Origin: JAFGNV01 sp964612485
Lineage (GTDB): Bacteria > Chloroflexota > Anaerolineae > 4572-78 > J111
Reading direction: 5' to 3'
DNA: 64,000 nt
Assembly (NCBI GenBank): GCA_964612485.1
Contig: CAZTFF010000023.1
Location: 11,767-75,766 of the forward strand
The translations under genes and the position numbers were made by a program. The first letter of the stretch is position 1, and each line of letters begins with the position of its first letter. The notes under the pieces are model-generated. The model did not search any database and was not told the origin of the DNA. It saw only the letters and a program-made list of their open reading frames with translations. This document shows positions 45,043 through 53,053 of this stretch, one piece after another.

Positions 45043-45966
45043 AACGCGGTTGCGCCAAAAAACCGCGCTCCAGCCATTGACCACGTGGCCGTCAACCACA
45101 ATGGGCGCGCCGGAAAGCAGTTCTCGGCGGAATTGCTGAATATCAAGCGGGCGTTCTTCGGGGTGCAGGCCCAGGGCGTGCATCACGGCCTGCTCGGTTT
45201 GGATAGAGACGTTGGGATTGATATCTCGGATGCTGACGGGCGGCTGCTTTTTGGTTCGAATATAACGCGTTTTGGCGTCCGGGGGCGACTCGTTGGCGAG
45301 CAGGTGGTAAAGGGTTGCGCCGAGCGAGTAAATATCAGAGCGGCTGTCGGTATGGCCGGTATCGCCGCCAATTTGCTCCAGCGGCGCGTATTGAATAGTC
45401 ACCCGGCCTTGCAAAACGGTCACGGTTCGATTATCATCAGGCAGCATCAATTTGACCAGCCCAAAATCTACCAGTTTAACGGTGCCGCTGGGCGTAATTT
45501 TGATATTGGATGGTTTAATATCGCGGTGCAGAACCGGCGGGTCCTGGCTGTGGAGATATTCCAGGGCGCTGAAGAGTTGTTCGGCCCAGGTGAGTATCTG
45601 TTTTTCGGGGATGAATTCCTGCCGGTGTTTAGCGTTTTCAATGATTTCCCGTAAATCCTGGCCGGGCACAAAGTCCATCACCAGGTATTCGCGCCCGTTG
45701 AAAAAGAAGAAATCAGATACTTTGGGCAGGTTGGGATGATCCAGCCGGGCCAATACGCTGGCCTCCCGGTGGAAAGACGCCTTGATTTGCTCTTGATTTT
45801 CTTTGGAAGCGTTAGGGTCCAAGAAAACTTCTTTAACGGCGCACAGACGACCCTCCAGGCGCAAATCTTCCGCCTGGTAAATGGCTCCCATCCCGCCCTG
45901 GCCCACCAGATCCAAAATCCGGTAGCGGGACCACAGGATGGTGCCGGCGCTTAATATGCCCGACAT
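44923..45966 (-). CDS. Membrane-anchored Ser/Thr protein kinase (PknB-like)
   Basis: A 347-aa Hanks kinase. Seen: VGQGGMGAIYQAED, the ATP lysine in CAVKEVF, the intact catalytic loop HRDIKPSNIKI, DFG in LVDFGLVKL and YAPLEQIGGD. A C-terminal transmembrane helix (VLLALIAALLTLAVILTF) leaves only about 25 residues outside, so there is no PASTA sensor domain. The start is ATG 45966 with GGAG upstream; an ATG at 46017 would add 17 residues. It is divergent from the FHA/winged-helix gene, its probable target. Its 3' end overlaps the GH3-like gene by 120 nt. Confidence 0.93.
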   Translation of the reverse strand: MSGILSAGTILWSRYRILDLVGQGGMGAIYQAEDLRLEGRLCAVKEVFLDPNASKENQEQIKASFHREASVLARLDHPNLPKVSDFFFFNGREYLVMDFVPGQDLREIIENAKHRQEFIPEKQILTWAEQLFSALEYLHSQDPPVLHRDIKPSNIKITPSGTVKLVDFGLVKLMLPDDNRTVTVLQGRVTIQYAPLEQIGGDTGHTDSRSDIYSLGATLYHLLANESPPDAKTRYIRTKKQPPVSIRDINPNVSIQTEQAVMHALGLHPEERPLDIQQFRRELLSGAPIVVDGHVVNGWSAVFWRNRVLLALIAALLTLAVILTFTPGVPQSGLEAGQQTPISEISP

Positions 45967-46155
45967 ATTAGGTTTCTTCTCCGTCCTATACCGGTGAACT
46001 TTTGGTTTCAAGTTCATTGCAGCGCCGGGTTCCTACGGCGTTTGGCGCTGCGATCAGTATATCTATGGGATAGCGGCTATGAGATAGCTTAATCTAACAG
46101 ACCTTTTCTGTCAAACGGAGAAGCGCTGACGTTAGTTCAGGAGGTACTTTTCACC

Positions 46156-46794
46156 ATGAATCAAGAAACAGCCATGTTACTGGTGCAAGAAGGCAACAGC
46201 CCCAAAACACAATGGTTTTTAACCGAAGAGTCAACTATTATTGGCCGGGATACCCACAGCGATGTTCAGGTTGACGACCGGCAGGTTTCCCGGCGGCACG
46301 CCGAGATCAAACGAACTCCCCAGGGATACACCATCCGTGATATGGGCAGCAAAAACGGAACATTCTTGAACGGCGAGCAGATTGCCGACACCCCCCAACC
46401 CGTGCGCAACGGCGATGAAATCAGCATCGCGCTCTGCGCCAAATTAACGTTTATTGAAGATGATGCCACCGCCCCGGTGATCCCGGTGCATCGTAAAACC
46501 GGCTTGCGTATGGATTTTGCCGCCAAACGGGTCTGGATCAACGATCAGGAGATTATTCCGCCGCTGTCGGTGGCGCAATATACATTGCTGGAACTCCTGT
46601 ATAAAAACGCCGGCAACGTGGTTTCGCGGGATACGGTGGTGGAAACCGTCTGGTCGGCGGAAGAAGCCGAGGGCGTCTCGGAGCAGGCCATCGATGCCCT
46701 GGCCCGCCGCCTGCGCGAGCGTATGGCCGAGATTGATCCCGATAACAAGTTGTTTGAAACCGTGCGGGGGTATGGGTTCCGCTTGAATTTGTAG
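46156..46794 (+). CDS. FHA-domain winged-helix transcription regulator
   Basis: A 212-aa regulator. The FHA domain (residues 20-100) has STIIGRDTHSD, VSRRHAEI and MGSKNGTFLNG. An OmpR-type winged helix follows (about 115-212; LSVAQYTLLELLYKNAG, IDALARRLRERM, ETVRGYGFRLNL). This EmbR-like logic, with phosphothreonine recognition driving DNA binding, suits the divergently transcribed kinase next door. AGGAGG lies 12 nt before ATG. The domain order (FHA first) is reversed relative to EmbR. Confidence 0.92.
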   Translation: MNQETAMLLVQEGNSPKTQWFLTEESTIIGRDTHSDVQVDDRQVSRRHAEIKRTPQGYTIRDMGSKNGTFLNGEQIADTPQPVRNGDEISIALCAKLTFIEDDATAPVIPVHRKTGLRMDFAAKRVWINDQEIIPPLSVAQYTLLELLYKNAGNVVSRDTVVETVWSAEEAEGVSEQAIDALARRLRERMAEIDPDNKLFETVRGYGFRLNL

Positions 46795-46834
46795 CAGATA
46801 TGGCTGACAAAGTAGAAAGCGTAGAAAAGAAACC

Positions 46835-46856
46835 GGCCCGGCCCTAAACCCGGGCC
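46835..46856 (+). terminator. Hairpin after the FHA/winged-helix gene
   Basis: GGCCCGG (46835-46841) pairs with CCGGGCC (46850-46856) around 8 nt. The downstream stretch AAATTTATTT is only partly T-rich, so this is a weak terminator at best. Confidence 0.45.
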
Positions 46857-46922
46857 AAATTTATTTCCTCCACAGGTGCAACTTCCCGCCAGGTTGCGCC
46901 CTCCCCCCTTCCTCTCAAACAC

Positions 46923-46985
46923 TTGACAAATCGTTAAAAATATAATATCCTAGTGCTATAATATTATACCACCAGGATACATTAT
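46923..46985 (+). promoter_or_regulatory. Promoter and nested palindromes upstream of padR
   Basis: TTGACA (46923-46928) and TATCCT (46946-46951) are 17 bp apart. TATCCT is mirrored by AGGATA at 46974-46979, and a perfect palindrome TATAATATTATA (46957-46968) sits between them. AGGA of the right arm is also the ribosome binding site. The layout suggests autorepression by the PadR protein. Confidence 0.6.
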
Positions 46986-46986
46986 A

Positions 46987-47556
46987 ATGACCAACGCCGA
47001 ACTGGCCATCCTCACCTTGATTGCCGAACAGCCCCGGCACAGCTACCAGATAGAACAGGTAATTGAGGCGCGCGGCATGCGCGAGTGGACGGAGATTGGT
47101 TTTTCGTCCATCTACTACCTCACCAAAAAGTTGCAAACAGAGGGCCTGATCGAAGCTCGCACCGAGCAGGCCGCCGGGCGCGGGCCGGCCCGCAAGGTGT
47201 ATCACCTGACCCCGGCGGGATTGTCTGCCCTTCAAGAAGCATTGCTGGCAGCCCTGGCCGTGCCCCAACCGCACCATACCGGTTTTTCGCTGGCTATTGG
47301 CAACTTGCCGGCGGTACCGTCTATTGAAGCGATAGCAGCCCTGCGCCGGCATCAAGAAGCGTTGGCCGAGCAATTGGCACGAGTGCAAGCCCGTTGGGAA
47401 GAACAAAAGCCGTTGCCTTATTTTGTCGACGCACTTTTTGATTATAGTGTGGCCATGATCGAGGCCCGGCAAGCCTGGCTTGAAAAATTCATAAAAGAAA
47501 TGGAGAACAAGTTGACCAATGAAGCTGATCCCAATGCCCCACAAAGTTTGCGATAA
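46987..47556 (+). CDS. PadR-family transcription regulator
   Basis: A 189-aa regulator. The N-terminal winged helix is typical (AELAILTLIAEQPRHSYQIE; SSIYYLTKKLQTEGLIEA; ARKVYHLTPAG). The C-terminal half is a helical dimerisation domain (HQEALAEQLARVQARWEEQK). PadR proteins usually repress their own operon and respond to small molecules. It overlaps the next gene by 38 nt, so the four genes to 49503 appear to be one unit. Confidence 0.9.
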   Translation: MTNAELAILTLIAEQPRHSYQIEQVIEARGMREWTEIGFSSIYYLTKKLQTEGLIEARTEQAAGRGPARKVYHLTPAGLSALQEALLAALAVPQPHHTGFSLAIGNLPAVPSIEAIAALRRHQEALAEQLARVQARWEEQKPLPYFVDALFDYSVAMIEARQAWLEKFIKEMENKLTNEADPNAPQSLR

Positions 47557-48586
47557 GACATGCATGATCAACGGCCTGGAAGACATTTACGAGTGGAAAA
47601 CGGGCCAACGCGCGCCGGATTGGTTGTTTGCTTACCTGGCGGGCATGGCCGGTTTTGTTTACCTGAAAAACAAAAATTCGCCGGCGCCGCGGTTGGTATT
47701 CTTTGGCGCGGCCACCAGGCATCTGTACGACATGCTGGCCGATGTGGTGGGCTACCGGTGGCGGATTGTTGAAAACCGCAGCTTTGCCTATACCTTCAAA
47801 CAAGCCAAAGCCTGCCTGGACCGCGAGCAGCCGGTGATTTTAGGCGGCGTTGATATGTATCACCTGCCCTACTACGACAAGTTCTATCACAACCTGCACA
47901 TTCCCATTCATCACGTGCTGCTGGTGGGCTACGATGATGCCCGTGAAGTGGCGCTGGTGCAAGATTGCGGCCGGGCCGGGGTGCAGGAAATTCCTTATGC
48001 CGATCTGCAACTGGCCTGGAACGTAAACGTGCCGGGCTTGAGCAAAAAGAATACGTTTTATGCATTTGAGTTCAACCCTCAACCGGCCGCTATCCTCGCC
48101 ATCATCAAAAATGGATTGCGGAAAAAGGCTGATCTTATGCTCCAGCCGCCGGTGAGACTATTTGGCCTCACAGCCATGCGCAAATTGGCCCGCGAACTGC
48201 CGCGCTGGCCACAAGAATTGAACAAAACCCAATTGCAAGCCTCGCTGCGGCACATCACCGAGTATACGGGCGTGCCGCCCATTGTGCCGGAACGGTTGAG
48301 CGGGGTTCCCGGCACGCCGGATCATTCGGCGGGCCGGTTGGGTTTTAGCCAACTGCTGGCGGAGTTGGCGGTTGATCACAATTGCCAACAATGGCACGAG
48401 GCGGCTTTACTGTTTGAACAGTCGGCCCGCGTGTGGGCTACGTTGACCGATACGGTTGTTGATTTTTTGCTGGAAGAGGCAAAAACGCTTGAAGCCGCCG
48501 CCAAATTGATCGAACAAGGCGCTGACCTGGAAGGTCAAGCCTACCATTTACTGTTGCAAGCGGAAACGGAGTTGCTTTATGCCTAA
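47519..48586 (+). CDS. BtrH N-terminal-domain protein
   Basis: A 355-aa protein resembling the BtrH_N/DUF4872 family, whose founding member transfers an acyl group in butirosin synthesis. The N-terminal half has a papain-like arrangement: a cysteine pair (C11, C15 in CDKTCMING), a histidine in IPIHHVLLVGYDD and an aspartate (VQDCGRAG). The C-terminal half is helical (FSQLLAELAVDHNCQQWHEA). A biosynthetic or amide-cleaving activity is possible; no other antibiotic genes are near. It overlaps padR by 38 nt and the GyrI-like gene by 8 nt. Confidence 0.7.
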   Translation: MKLIPMPHKVCDKTCMINGLEDIYEWKTGQRAPDWLFAYLAGMAGFVYLKNKNSPAPRLVFFGAATRHLYDMLADVVGYRWRIVENRSFAYTFKQAKACLDREQPVILGGVDMYHLPYYDKFYHNLHIPIHHVLLVGYDDAREVALVQDCGRAGVQEIPYADLQLAWNVNVPGLSKKNTFYAFEFNPQPAAILAIIKNGLRKKADLMLQPPVRLFGLTAMRKLARELPRWPQELNKTQLQASLRHITEYTGVPPIVPERLSGVPGTPDHSAGRLGFSQLLAELAVDHNCQQWHEAALLFEQSARVWATLTDTVVDFLLEEAKTLEAAAKLIEQGADLEGQAYHLLLQAETELLYA

Positions 48587-49205
48587 AATTGATTTCAAAA
48601 AAGATTTTAAACAGTTATACAGCCCCTCGAGTAAAAAATTTGAGATAGTTGACGTGCCGCCCATGCAGTTTTTGATGATCGACGGGCACGGCGACCCGAA
48701 CACAGCGCCCGAATATCAAGAGGCCGTGGAGGCGCTGTACGGCGTGGCTTACAAGCTCAAATTCATGAGCAAAAAAGAGTTGGATCGGGATTATGTAGTG
48801 CCGCCGCTGGAAGGTTTGTGGTGGGCCGAAAATATGGCGTTCTTCACCAGCCGGTTGGACAAGAATCAATGGGATTGGACCATGATGATCATGCAGCCGG
48901 ACTGAATCACCCCGGAAATGGTCGAGGCGGCAGTCCGGGCGGTCAAAAAGAAAAAAGGGTTGTCAGCCCTCTCTGAACTGCGCCTGGAAACGTACCACGA
49001 GGGGTTATCGGTACAGATCATGCACGCCGGCTCGTATGATGACGAAGCCCCCATTCTGGCCCAACTGCACAGCGAATTCCTGCCCAACAACGGCTATGAA
49101 GAAGCGGGCAAGCACCACGAGATTTACTTGAGCGATCCGCGCAAGGTGCCGCCGGAAAAGCTCAAGACCGTGCTGCGCCAGCCGGTCAAGCAGAAAGGGA
49201 CGTAA
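48579..49205 (+). pseudogene. GyrI-like small-molecule-binding protein interrupted by an in-frame TGA
   Basis: One frame from ATG 48579 to the stop at 49205 would encode 208 residues of a GyrI-like protein, broken only by TGA at 48903-48905. Before it: KFEIVDVPPMQFLMIDGHGDP, PLEGLWWAENM, WTMMIMQPD. After it, in the same frame: ITPEMVEAAVRAVKKKKG, ETYHEGLSVQIMHAGSYDDE, GKHHEIYLSDPRK. In relatives the stop position holds an aromatic residue, so TGG to TGA is the simplest change. It may be a real nonsense mutation, a sequence error or readthrough. The two parts are 108 aa and, from ATG 48918, 95 aa. Confidence 0.8.
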
Positions 49206-49209
49206 GCCA

Positions 49210-49503
49210 ATGAACCTGAGCCCTGCCCTGGCTGCGCCGCGCGGCGTTTATTGCGGGGCCTGTCCCGCTTATCTTCGGGTAAAAAGCTGCCATGGCTGCC
49301 GCTCTGAAACAAATCAGAAACGCCGCAGCAAGTATGGCTGCCCCATCCGGCGATGTTGTTTAGAGGATAAAGGGCTGCATTTTTGTTACGAATGCGACAA
49401 GTTTCCCTGCCCAAAACTACGCGCCAAACTCTCAGACTCCCATCCCGGTGACAAAAGATTCGCCTACCGGCACGAAGCCATCACCAATCTGTTAAGCGTA
49501 TAA
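49210..49503 (+). CDS. DUF3795 cysteine-rich protein
   Basis: A 97-aa protein with eight or more cysteines in the DUF3795 pattern (YCGACPAYLR, CHGCRS, CPIRRCC, FCYECDKFPCPKL). It probably binds zinc or an iron-sulfur cluster. Function unknown. It starts 4 nt after the GyrI-like frame ends, closing the padR unit. Confidence 0.85.
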   Translation: MNLSPALAAPRGVYCGACPAYLRVKSCHGCRSETNQKRRSKYGCPIRRCCLEDKGLHFCYECDKFPCPKLRAKLSDSHPGDKRFAYRHEAITNLLSV

Positions 49504-49613
49504 TGGTAAAAATCGGGATAAACCCAGTGAGACAACGGCGACCAAAACAGCAGAAAAATTGCCGCCAGCCAGAGATAAATACGGATGATCTTTAAACGCA
49601 GTGTAATTAGCAT
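49464..49613 (-). CDS. Possible 49-aa single-pass membrane protein
   Basis: On the minus strand ATG 49613 has GAGG 8 nt upstream and encodes a 49-residue peptide with one strong hydrophobic helix (RIYLWLAAIFLLFWSPLSHW) followed by VYPDFYHYTL. It overlaps the 3' end of the DUF3795 gene by 40 nt. The aromatic-rich sequence after the helix looks selected rather than random, but this is a short ORF without other support. Confidence 0.4.
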   Translation of the reverse strand: MLITLRLKIIRIYLWLAAIFLLFWSPLSHWVYPDFYHYTLNRLVMASCR

Positions 49614-49890
49614 GAATATAGCCTCATTGTATTTATTCAGCAGACAGACATGTCATTCTCTGAGGCTGTAGGCCGAAGAATCTCCATGCAGCATAGCTTG
49701 GTCTCACTTTTGCAGTGTTACATCAGCGATTCCCGGTTTGGCAGAAAGCCCCCCCCTCAATCCCCCCCAAAGGGGGGGAGGTTGTAGGTACGCCTCATTT
49801 GACAAGGGATGAATCAGCGAGTCAGCGAAAACTTGCCACTGAATCGCTGACTCGCTGAATCGCAGAATCAATCCTTGAATCATTTCTTCC
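49614..49890. repeat. Repeat-filled gap: three short palindromic elements
   Basis: Within this non-coding gap: a TCATTCTCTGAG...CGAAGAATCT word pair (49651-49684), also seen in the element at 55073-55241; a C7-AAA-G7 hairpin at about 49764-49780; and a perfect 15-bp inverted repeat TCAGCGAGTCAGCGA (49814-49828) with its complement at 49844-49858. No gene is visible. The last hairpin lies just after the DUF362 gene and may act as its terminator. Confidence 0.6.
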
Positions 49891-51033
49891 CTATCTGTTC
49901 AAAATTCGATACAGCCAATTCGATTTCAACTCTATCGCCTCGTCTGCGCACATCTCGTGGCAGCAGTAACAGCGAATGCACGCTTTTTCGTCAATATGCG
50001 CCACGCTGTTCATCGTGATGGCGTCTACGGGGCAAGATTCGTAGCACGAGCCGCAGGCGACACATCGATCCTTGACGATCCGGGGTTGCAGCGAGCCGGC
50101 ATTTTTGAATAAGGGTGTCAGCCGGGTGAACGGTCCTAAACCGGCGCCGTCAAAGATTGTGGCCGGTTTTTTGTAGCCGGCAATCCGCAGTTCGGCTTTG
50201 TCCGCGCCAACCAACGTAACATCTTCCAGCCGGTTGGGGCCAAGCCCGCGTCGTTCTGCGGCCAGCAGCACCGGATTCTGGTCCCGATCAAACCCCATCA
50301 TTTCCCCGGCCACCACATCCAGCGCCAGCGGATGGGTTGCGGCCAGCAGCCAGCCTACCGGGCGCGGCGTGCCCGCATGCGGGCCGTCGCCCTCCATGCC
50401 CACCACGGCATCCATAATAGAGAGGCGCGGCGATACAAATTGCGCCAGGTCCAGCAGCATATCGGCAAAATGTTCTTTCTGTTGTAGTTTGGCGTGGTAG
50501 CCGGGTTTGGTAATGCCGGGGATCACGCCAAAATTATTTTTCACCGCGCCGGTCATATGCATAAAGGTATGGGTTTTGAGTTTGCACAGGTTAAATACGC
50601 CGTCGGCCTCCAGCACCGGCGTGATAACCTCAAAACGCTTGATCAGCTTACCCCGGGGATATGATACCGCCTGGTGGCTAAAATCGGCGTTGAGGGCGGC
50701 CCCACTTTCTGCCGCCGCCTGCTCCATGGCCGTGGTGCGGTAGAGCCGCTCCATTGTCCGCCGGGTGTAGGGCAGGCCCGAGCCGGGGCTGTCGGCGATG
50801 ATCGCCTGCGCGCCGATTTCCTGGGCCATCCGGCTGGCCGCAGCCACCACGGTGGGGTGGGTTGTCACGGCCTTTTCCGGGGCGGCGGCTTGCAGCAGGT
50901 TGACCTTCATCACAATTTTTTCCCCGGCTGCGGCATATTTTTCAAGCCCGCCCATCAGGTCCAGCAGGTCGGCCATTTTTGCCGCCGCCTCTTCATACGA
51001 GGGGCACTTAACCAGATAAACGTTGTTTTCCAT
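49891..51033 (-). CDS. DUF362 protein with two 4Fe-4S clusters
   Basis: A 380-aa protein. The DUF362 domain (residues 1-300) has VMKVNLLQAAAPEKAVTTHP, NLCKLKTHTFMHMTGAVKN and DAVVGMEGDGPHAGTPR. The C-terminus is a 2[4Fe-4S] ferredoxin domain (CVACGSCYESCPVDA, CIRCYCCHEMCADEA). Such proteins are redox proteins of unknown substrate, though related uridine-pathway and nitroreductase-like activities have been proposed. ATG 51033 is preferred over an ATG at 51099, since GGAGGA lies about 11 nt upstream. Controlled by the TetR gene just upstream through a matching operator. Confidence 0.88.
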   Translation of the reverse strand: MENNVYLVKCPSYEEAAAKMADLLDLMGGLEKYAAAGEKIVMKVNLLQAAAPEKAVTTHPTVVAAASRMAQEIGAQAIIADSPGSGLPYTRRTMERLYRTTAMEQAAAESGAALNADFSHQAVSYPRGKLIKRFEVITPVLEADGVFNLCKLKTHTFMHMTGAVKNNFGVIPGITKPGYHAKLQQKEHFADMLLDLAQFVSPRLSIMDAVVGMEGDGPHAGTPRPVGWLLAATHPLALDVVAGEMMGFDRDQNPVLLAAERRGLGPNRLEDVTLVGADKAELRIAGYKKPATIFDGAGLGPFTRLTPLFKNAGSLQPRIVKDRCVACGSCYESCPVDAITMNSVAHIDEKACIRCYCCHEMCADEAIELKSNWLYRILNR

Positions 51034-51070
51034 AAGATGCGTGTTCCTCCTCAAAATAGATATAGCAGAA

Positions 51071-51090
51071 CGGAATGAATGTTCATTCCG
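51071..51090. promoter_or_regulatory. TetR operator in front of the DUF362 gene
   Basis: A 20-bp palindrome, CGGAATGAATGTTCATTCCG, with one mismatched pair. It repeats the sequence of the palindrome upstream of tetR itself (51678-51697) and lies 38 nt before the DUF362 start codon. Confidence 0.8.
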
Positions 51091-51108
51091 TTCAATCAAT
51101 AAAAAAAT

Positions 51109-51666
51109 TTAGCGGCGGATCGCTTGCCAACAACTTTCTTCAATCTGTTCGACCCATTCAAGCGTCAGGTCAATTTCACCTTGCCAATAAGCTTTCATCA
51201 TGCTGTTAAAAATCCCCTGGGTAACGGCCAGGAGGAGTTCTGCCGGAATATCCTTAAATGCCTGCTCTTGTTGGGCTTGCCTAAAAACAGCGAGTAACGG
51301 TTCAGAGACACGCCGATTCAATTCGCAGCTTGTTTCGTCCAGGTAGGGCGAGTGGTGGTGCAACTCCAGGAATTTCATGACCATGGGGTGGGCGCGGGCA
51401 AATTCAAATTGCCGCATCCAGGCATTATGAAAATTCTGGCGCAGGGGTATATCTTCGGGAAGCATTTCGATGGTGGCCTTGAACAAGGCTTCCTTCCATT
51501 TTTGGTACAGGGCGTTCACCAACGCCTCTTTGCTTTCAAAATAGCGGTAAATGGTGCCCGCGCCCACCCCCGCCTCTTCGGCAATCAGGGGCACCGGCGT
51601 GCCGTAAAAACCCCGTTCGGCAAATAATTTCAGGGCTGCGTCTAAAATAGCGTCTTGTTTATCCAT
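51109..51666 (-). CDS. TetR-family repressor
   Basis: A 185-aa regulator. The N-terminal helix-turn-helix is typical (AILDAALKLFAERGFYGTPV, IAEEAGVGAGTIYRYFESKE) and the ligand domain is helical. ATG 51666 has AGAAGG 4 nt upstream; the longer ORF start lies upstream of the operator. Two near-identical palindromes flank the gene, so it is likely to repress itself and the DUF362 gene. Confidence 0.92.
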   Translation of the reverse strand: MDKQDAILDAALKLFAERGFYGTPVPLIAEEAGVGAGTIYRYFESKEALVNALYQKWKEALFKATIEMLPEDIPLRQNFHNAWMRQFEFARAHPMVMKFLELHHHSPYLDETSCELNRRVSEPLLAVFRQAQQEQAFKDIPAELLLAVTQGIFNSMMKAYWQGEIDLTLEWVEQIEESCWQAIRR

Positions 51667-51677
51667 AAAGCCTTCTT

Positions 51678-51697
51678 CGGAATGAACGTTCATTCCG
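51678..51697. promoter_or_regulatory. TetR operator in front of tetR
   Basis: A perfect 20-bp palindrome, CGGAATGAACGTTCATTCCG, 11 nt before the tetR start codon. Confidence 0.85.
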
Positions 51698-51766
51698 TAT
51701 TGTATCCTGTTTTTGAGAAACGTCAAGCGGCCAATTGTTAAATGTTCCTCACCAACATTGACAATT

Positions 51767-51786
51767 TATCTTAACCGGCTAAGATA
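51767..51786. promoter_or_regulatory. Inverted repeat upstream of rlmI
   Basis: TATCTTA (51767-51773) and TAAGATA (51780-51786) around ACCGGC, just after a TTGACA at 51759-51764. It may be an operator overlapping the rlmI promoter; no convincing -10 was found. Confidence 0.35.
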
Positions 51787-51858
51787 GATTTAGGCTATAT
51801 TGGGATAACATTCTTTTCCCCTGACCGTTATCTTATTTACGAACCCAACGAGGGATGT

Positions 51859-53052
51859 ATGATCACCAAACAAATTATCTTAAAAAAAGGGCGGGAAAAA
51901 TCCGTCAAGAACCGCCACCCGTGGGTCTTTTCAGGCTCGGTGAGCCGGGTTGAAGGCGATCCGCAAAATGGCGATGTGGTGGATGTGTGGAATCATCGGG
52001 CGCGCTTTGTGGCCCGCGGCATTTACAACGCCAAATCGCAAATCCAGGTGCGGCTGCTCACCTGGAACCCCAACGATCAGATTGATGACGATTTCTGGCG
52101 CCGCCGGCTGCGCCGGGCCATCGCGGGCCGGCAGGCGCTGCTGGAAGCCCAGGATACCGACGCCTTCCGGCTGGTTCACGCCGAGGCCGACGGCGTGCCC
52201 GGCTTAATTGTGGACCAGTACGGCACCTGGCTGGTGGTGCAATTCCTCTCCATGGCCGTAGAGCGGTATCGCAAGACAATCCTAAACACCCTGGTTGATC
52301 TGATCGGGCCGCAGGGTATCTACGAGCGCAGCGATGTTGAATCCCGCGAGCAGGAGGGGTTAGTGCCCATCGCCGGCCCCGTTTGGGGCGAAGTGCCGCC
52401 CGACCTGATCGAAATTATGGAAAACGGACACACGTTTCTGGTTGATGTGAAACTGGGCCACAAAACCGGCTTTTACCTGGATCAACGCGAGAACCGGCAA
52501 AAGACCGGCCCCTATTTTGCCAACAAAGAGGTGCTCAACGTTTTTGCCTACACCGGCGCTTTTTCGGTGTACGCGGCCCACGCCGGCGCCAGCCGGATTG
52601 TTAATGTGGATACCTCGGAAGTGGCGCTGCAAGTGGCCGAACGCAACATGCGGCGCAACGGTTTTGGCGAGCGGGAAGATATATACGCCGTGGCCAACGC
52701 CTTTGAAATTTTGCGCGCCTACCAGGAGGCCAACTGGAAGTTTGATGTGGTGATCCTGGACCCCCCCAAATTTGCCCAGCGCAAAGGGCATGTAGACAAA
52801 GCGACCCGCGGCTACAAAGATATTAACCTGTTAGGCATGAAATTGATCAAGCGGGGCGGTATTTTGATGACCTACTCCTGCTCCGGCGCGGTCACGCGGG
52901 ACCTGTTTCAAAAGGTCCTGTTTGGGGCCGCGGTGGATGCCGGGCGCACGGTCCAGATTGTGGAACAGCTTTCGCAGGGGCCGGATCACCCCATTTTGCT
53001 GACCCATCCCGAATCGGAGTATCTCAAAGGCTTTATTTGCCGGGTGTGGTAA
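51859..53052 (+). CDS. rlmI: RlmI/RlmK-type rRNA cytosine methyltransferase
   Basis: A 397-aa SAM-dependent methyltransferase expected to form 5-methylcytosine in 23S rRNA. The N-terminal PUA-like domain (KNRHPWVFSGSV), the RlmI signature GHKTGFYLDQRENR, motif I VLNVFAYTGAFSVYAA and the catalytic motif IV region VILDPPKFAQ are present. The cysteine context TYSCSGAVTRDLF is also present. Full length for the family. It ends 1 nt before the convergent rnc gene ends, with no room for a separate terminator. Confidence 0.92.
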   Translation: MITKQIILKKGREKSVKNRHPWVFSGSVSRVEGDPQNGDVVDVWNHRARFVARGIYNAKSQIQVRLLTWNPNDQIDDDFWRRRLRRAIAGRQALLEAQDTDAFRLVHAEADGVPGLIVDQYGTWLVVQFLSMAVERYRKTILNTLVDLIGPQGIYERSDVESREQEGLVPIAGPVWGEVPPDLIEIMENGHTFLVDVKLGHKTGFYLDQRENRQKTGPYFANKEVLNVFAYTGAFSVYAAHAGASRIVNVDTSEVALQVAERNMRRNGFGEREDIYAVANAFEILRAYQEANWKFDVVILDPPKFAQRKGHVDKATRGYKDINLLGMKLIKRGGILMTYSCSGAVTRDLFQKVLFGAAVDAGRTVQIVEQLSQGPDHPILLTHPESEYLKGFICRVW

Positions 53053-53053
53053 T

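Noticed and set aside
48579..49205. Genetic code change with TGA read as tryptophan.
   Set aside because: All other genes here read normally with TGA as stop (for example the J-domain and TPR genes end in TGA), so one internal TGA does not support recoding.
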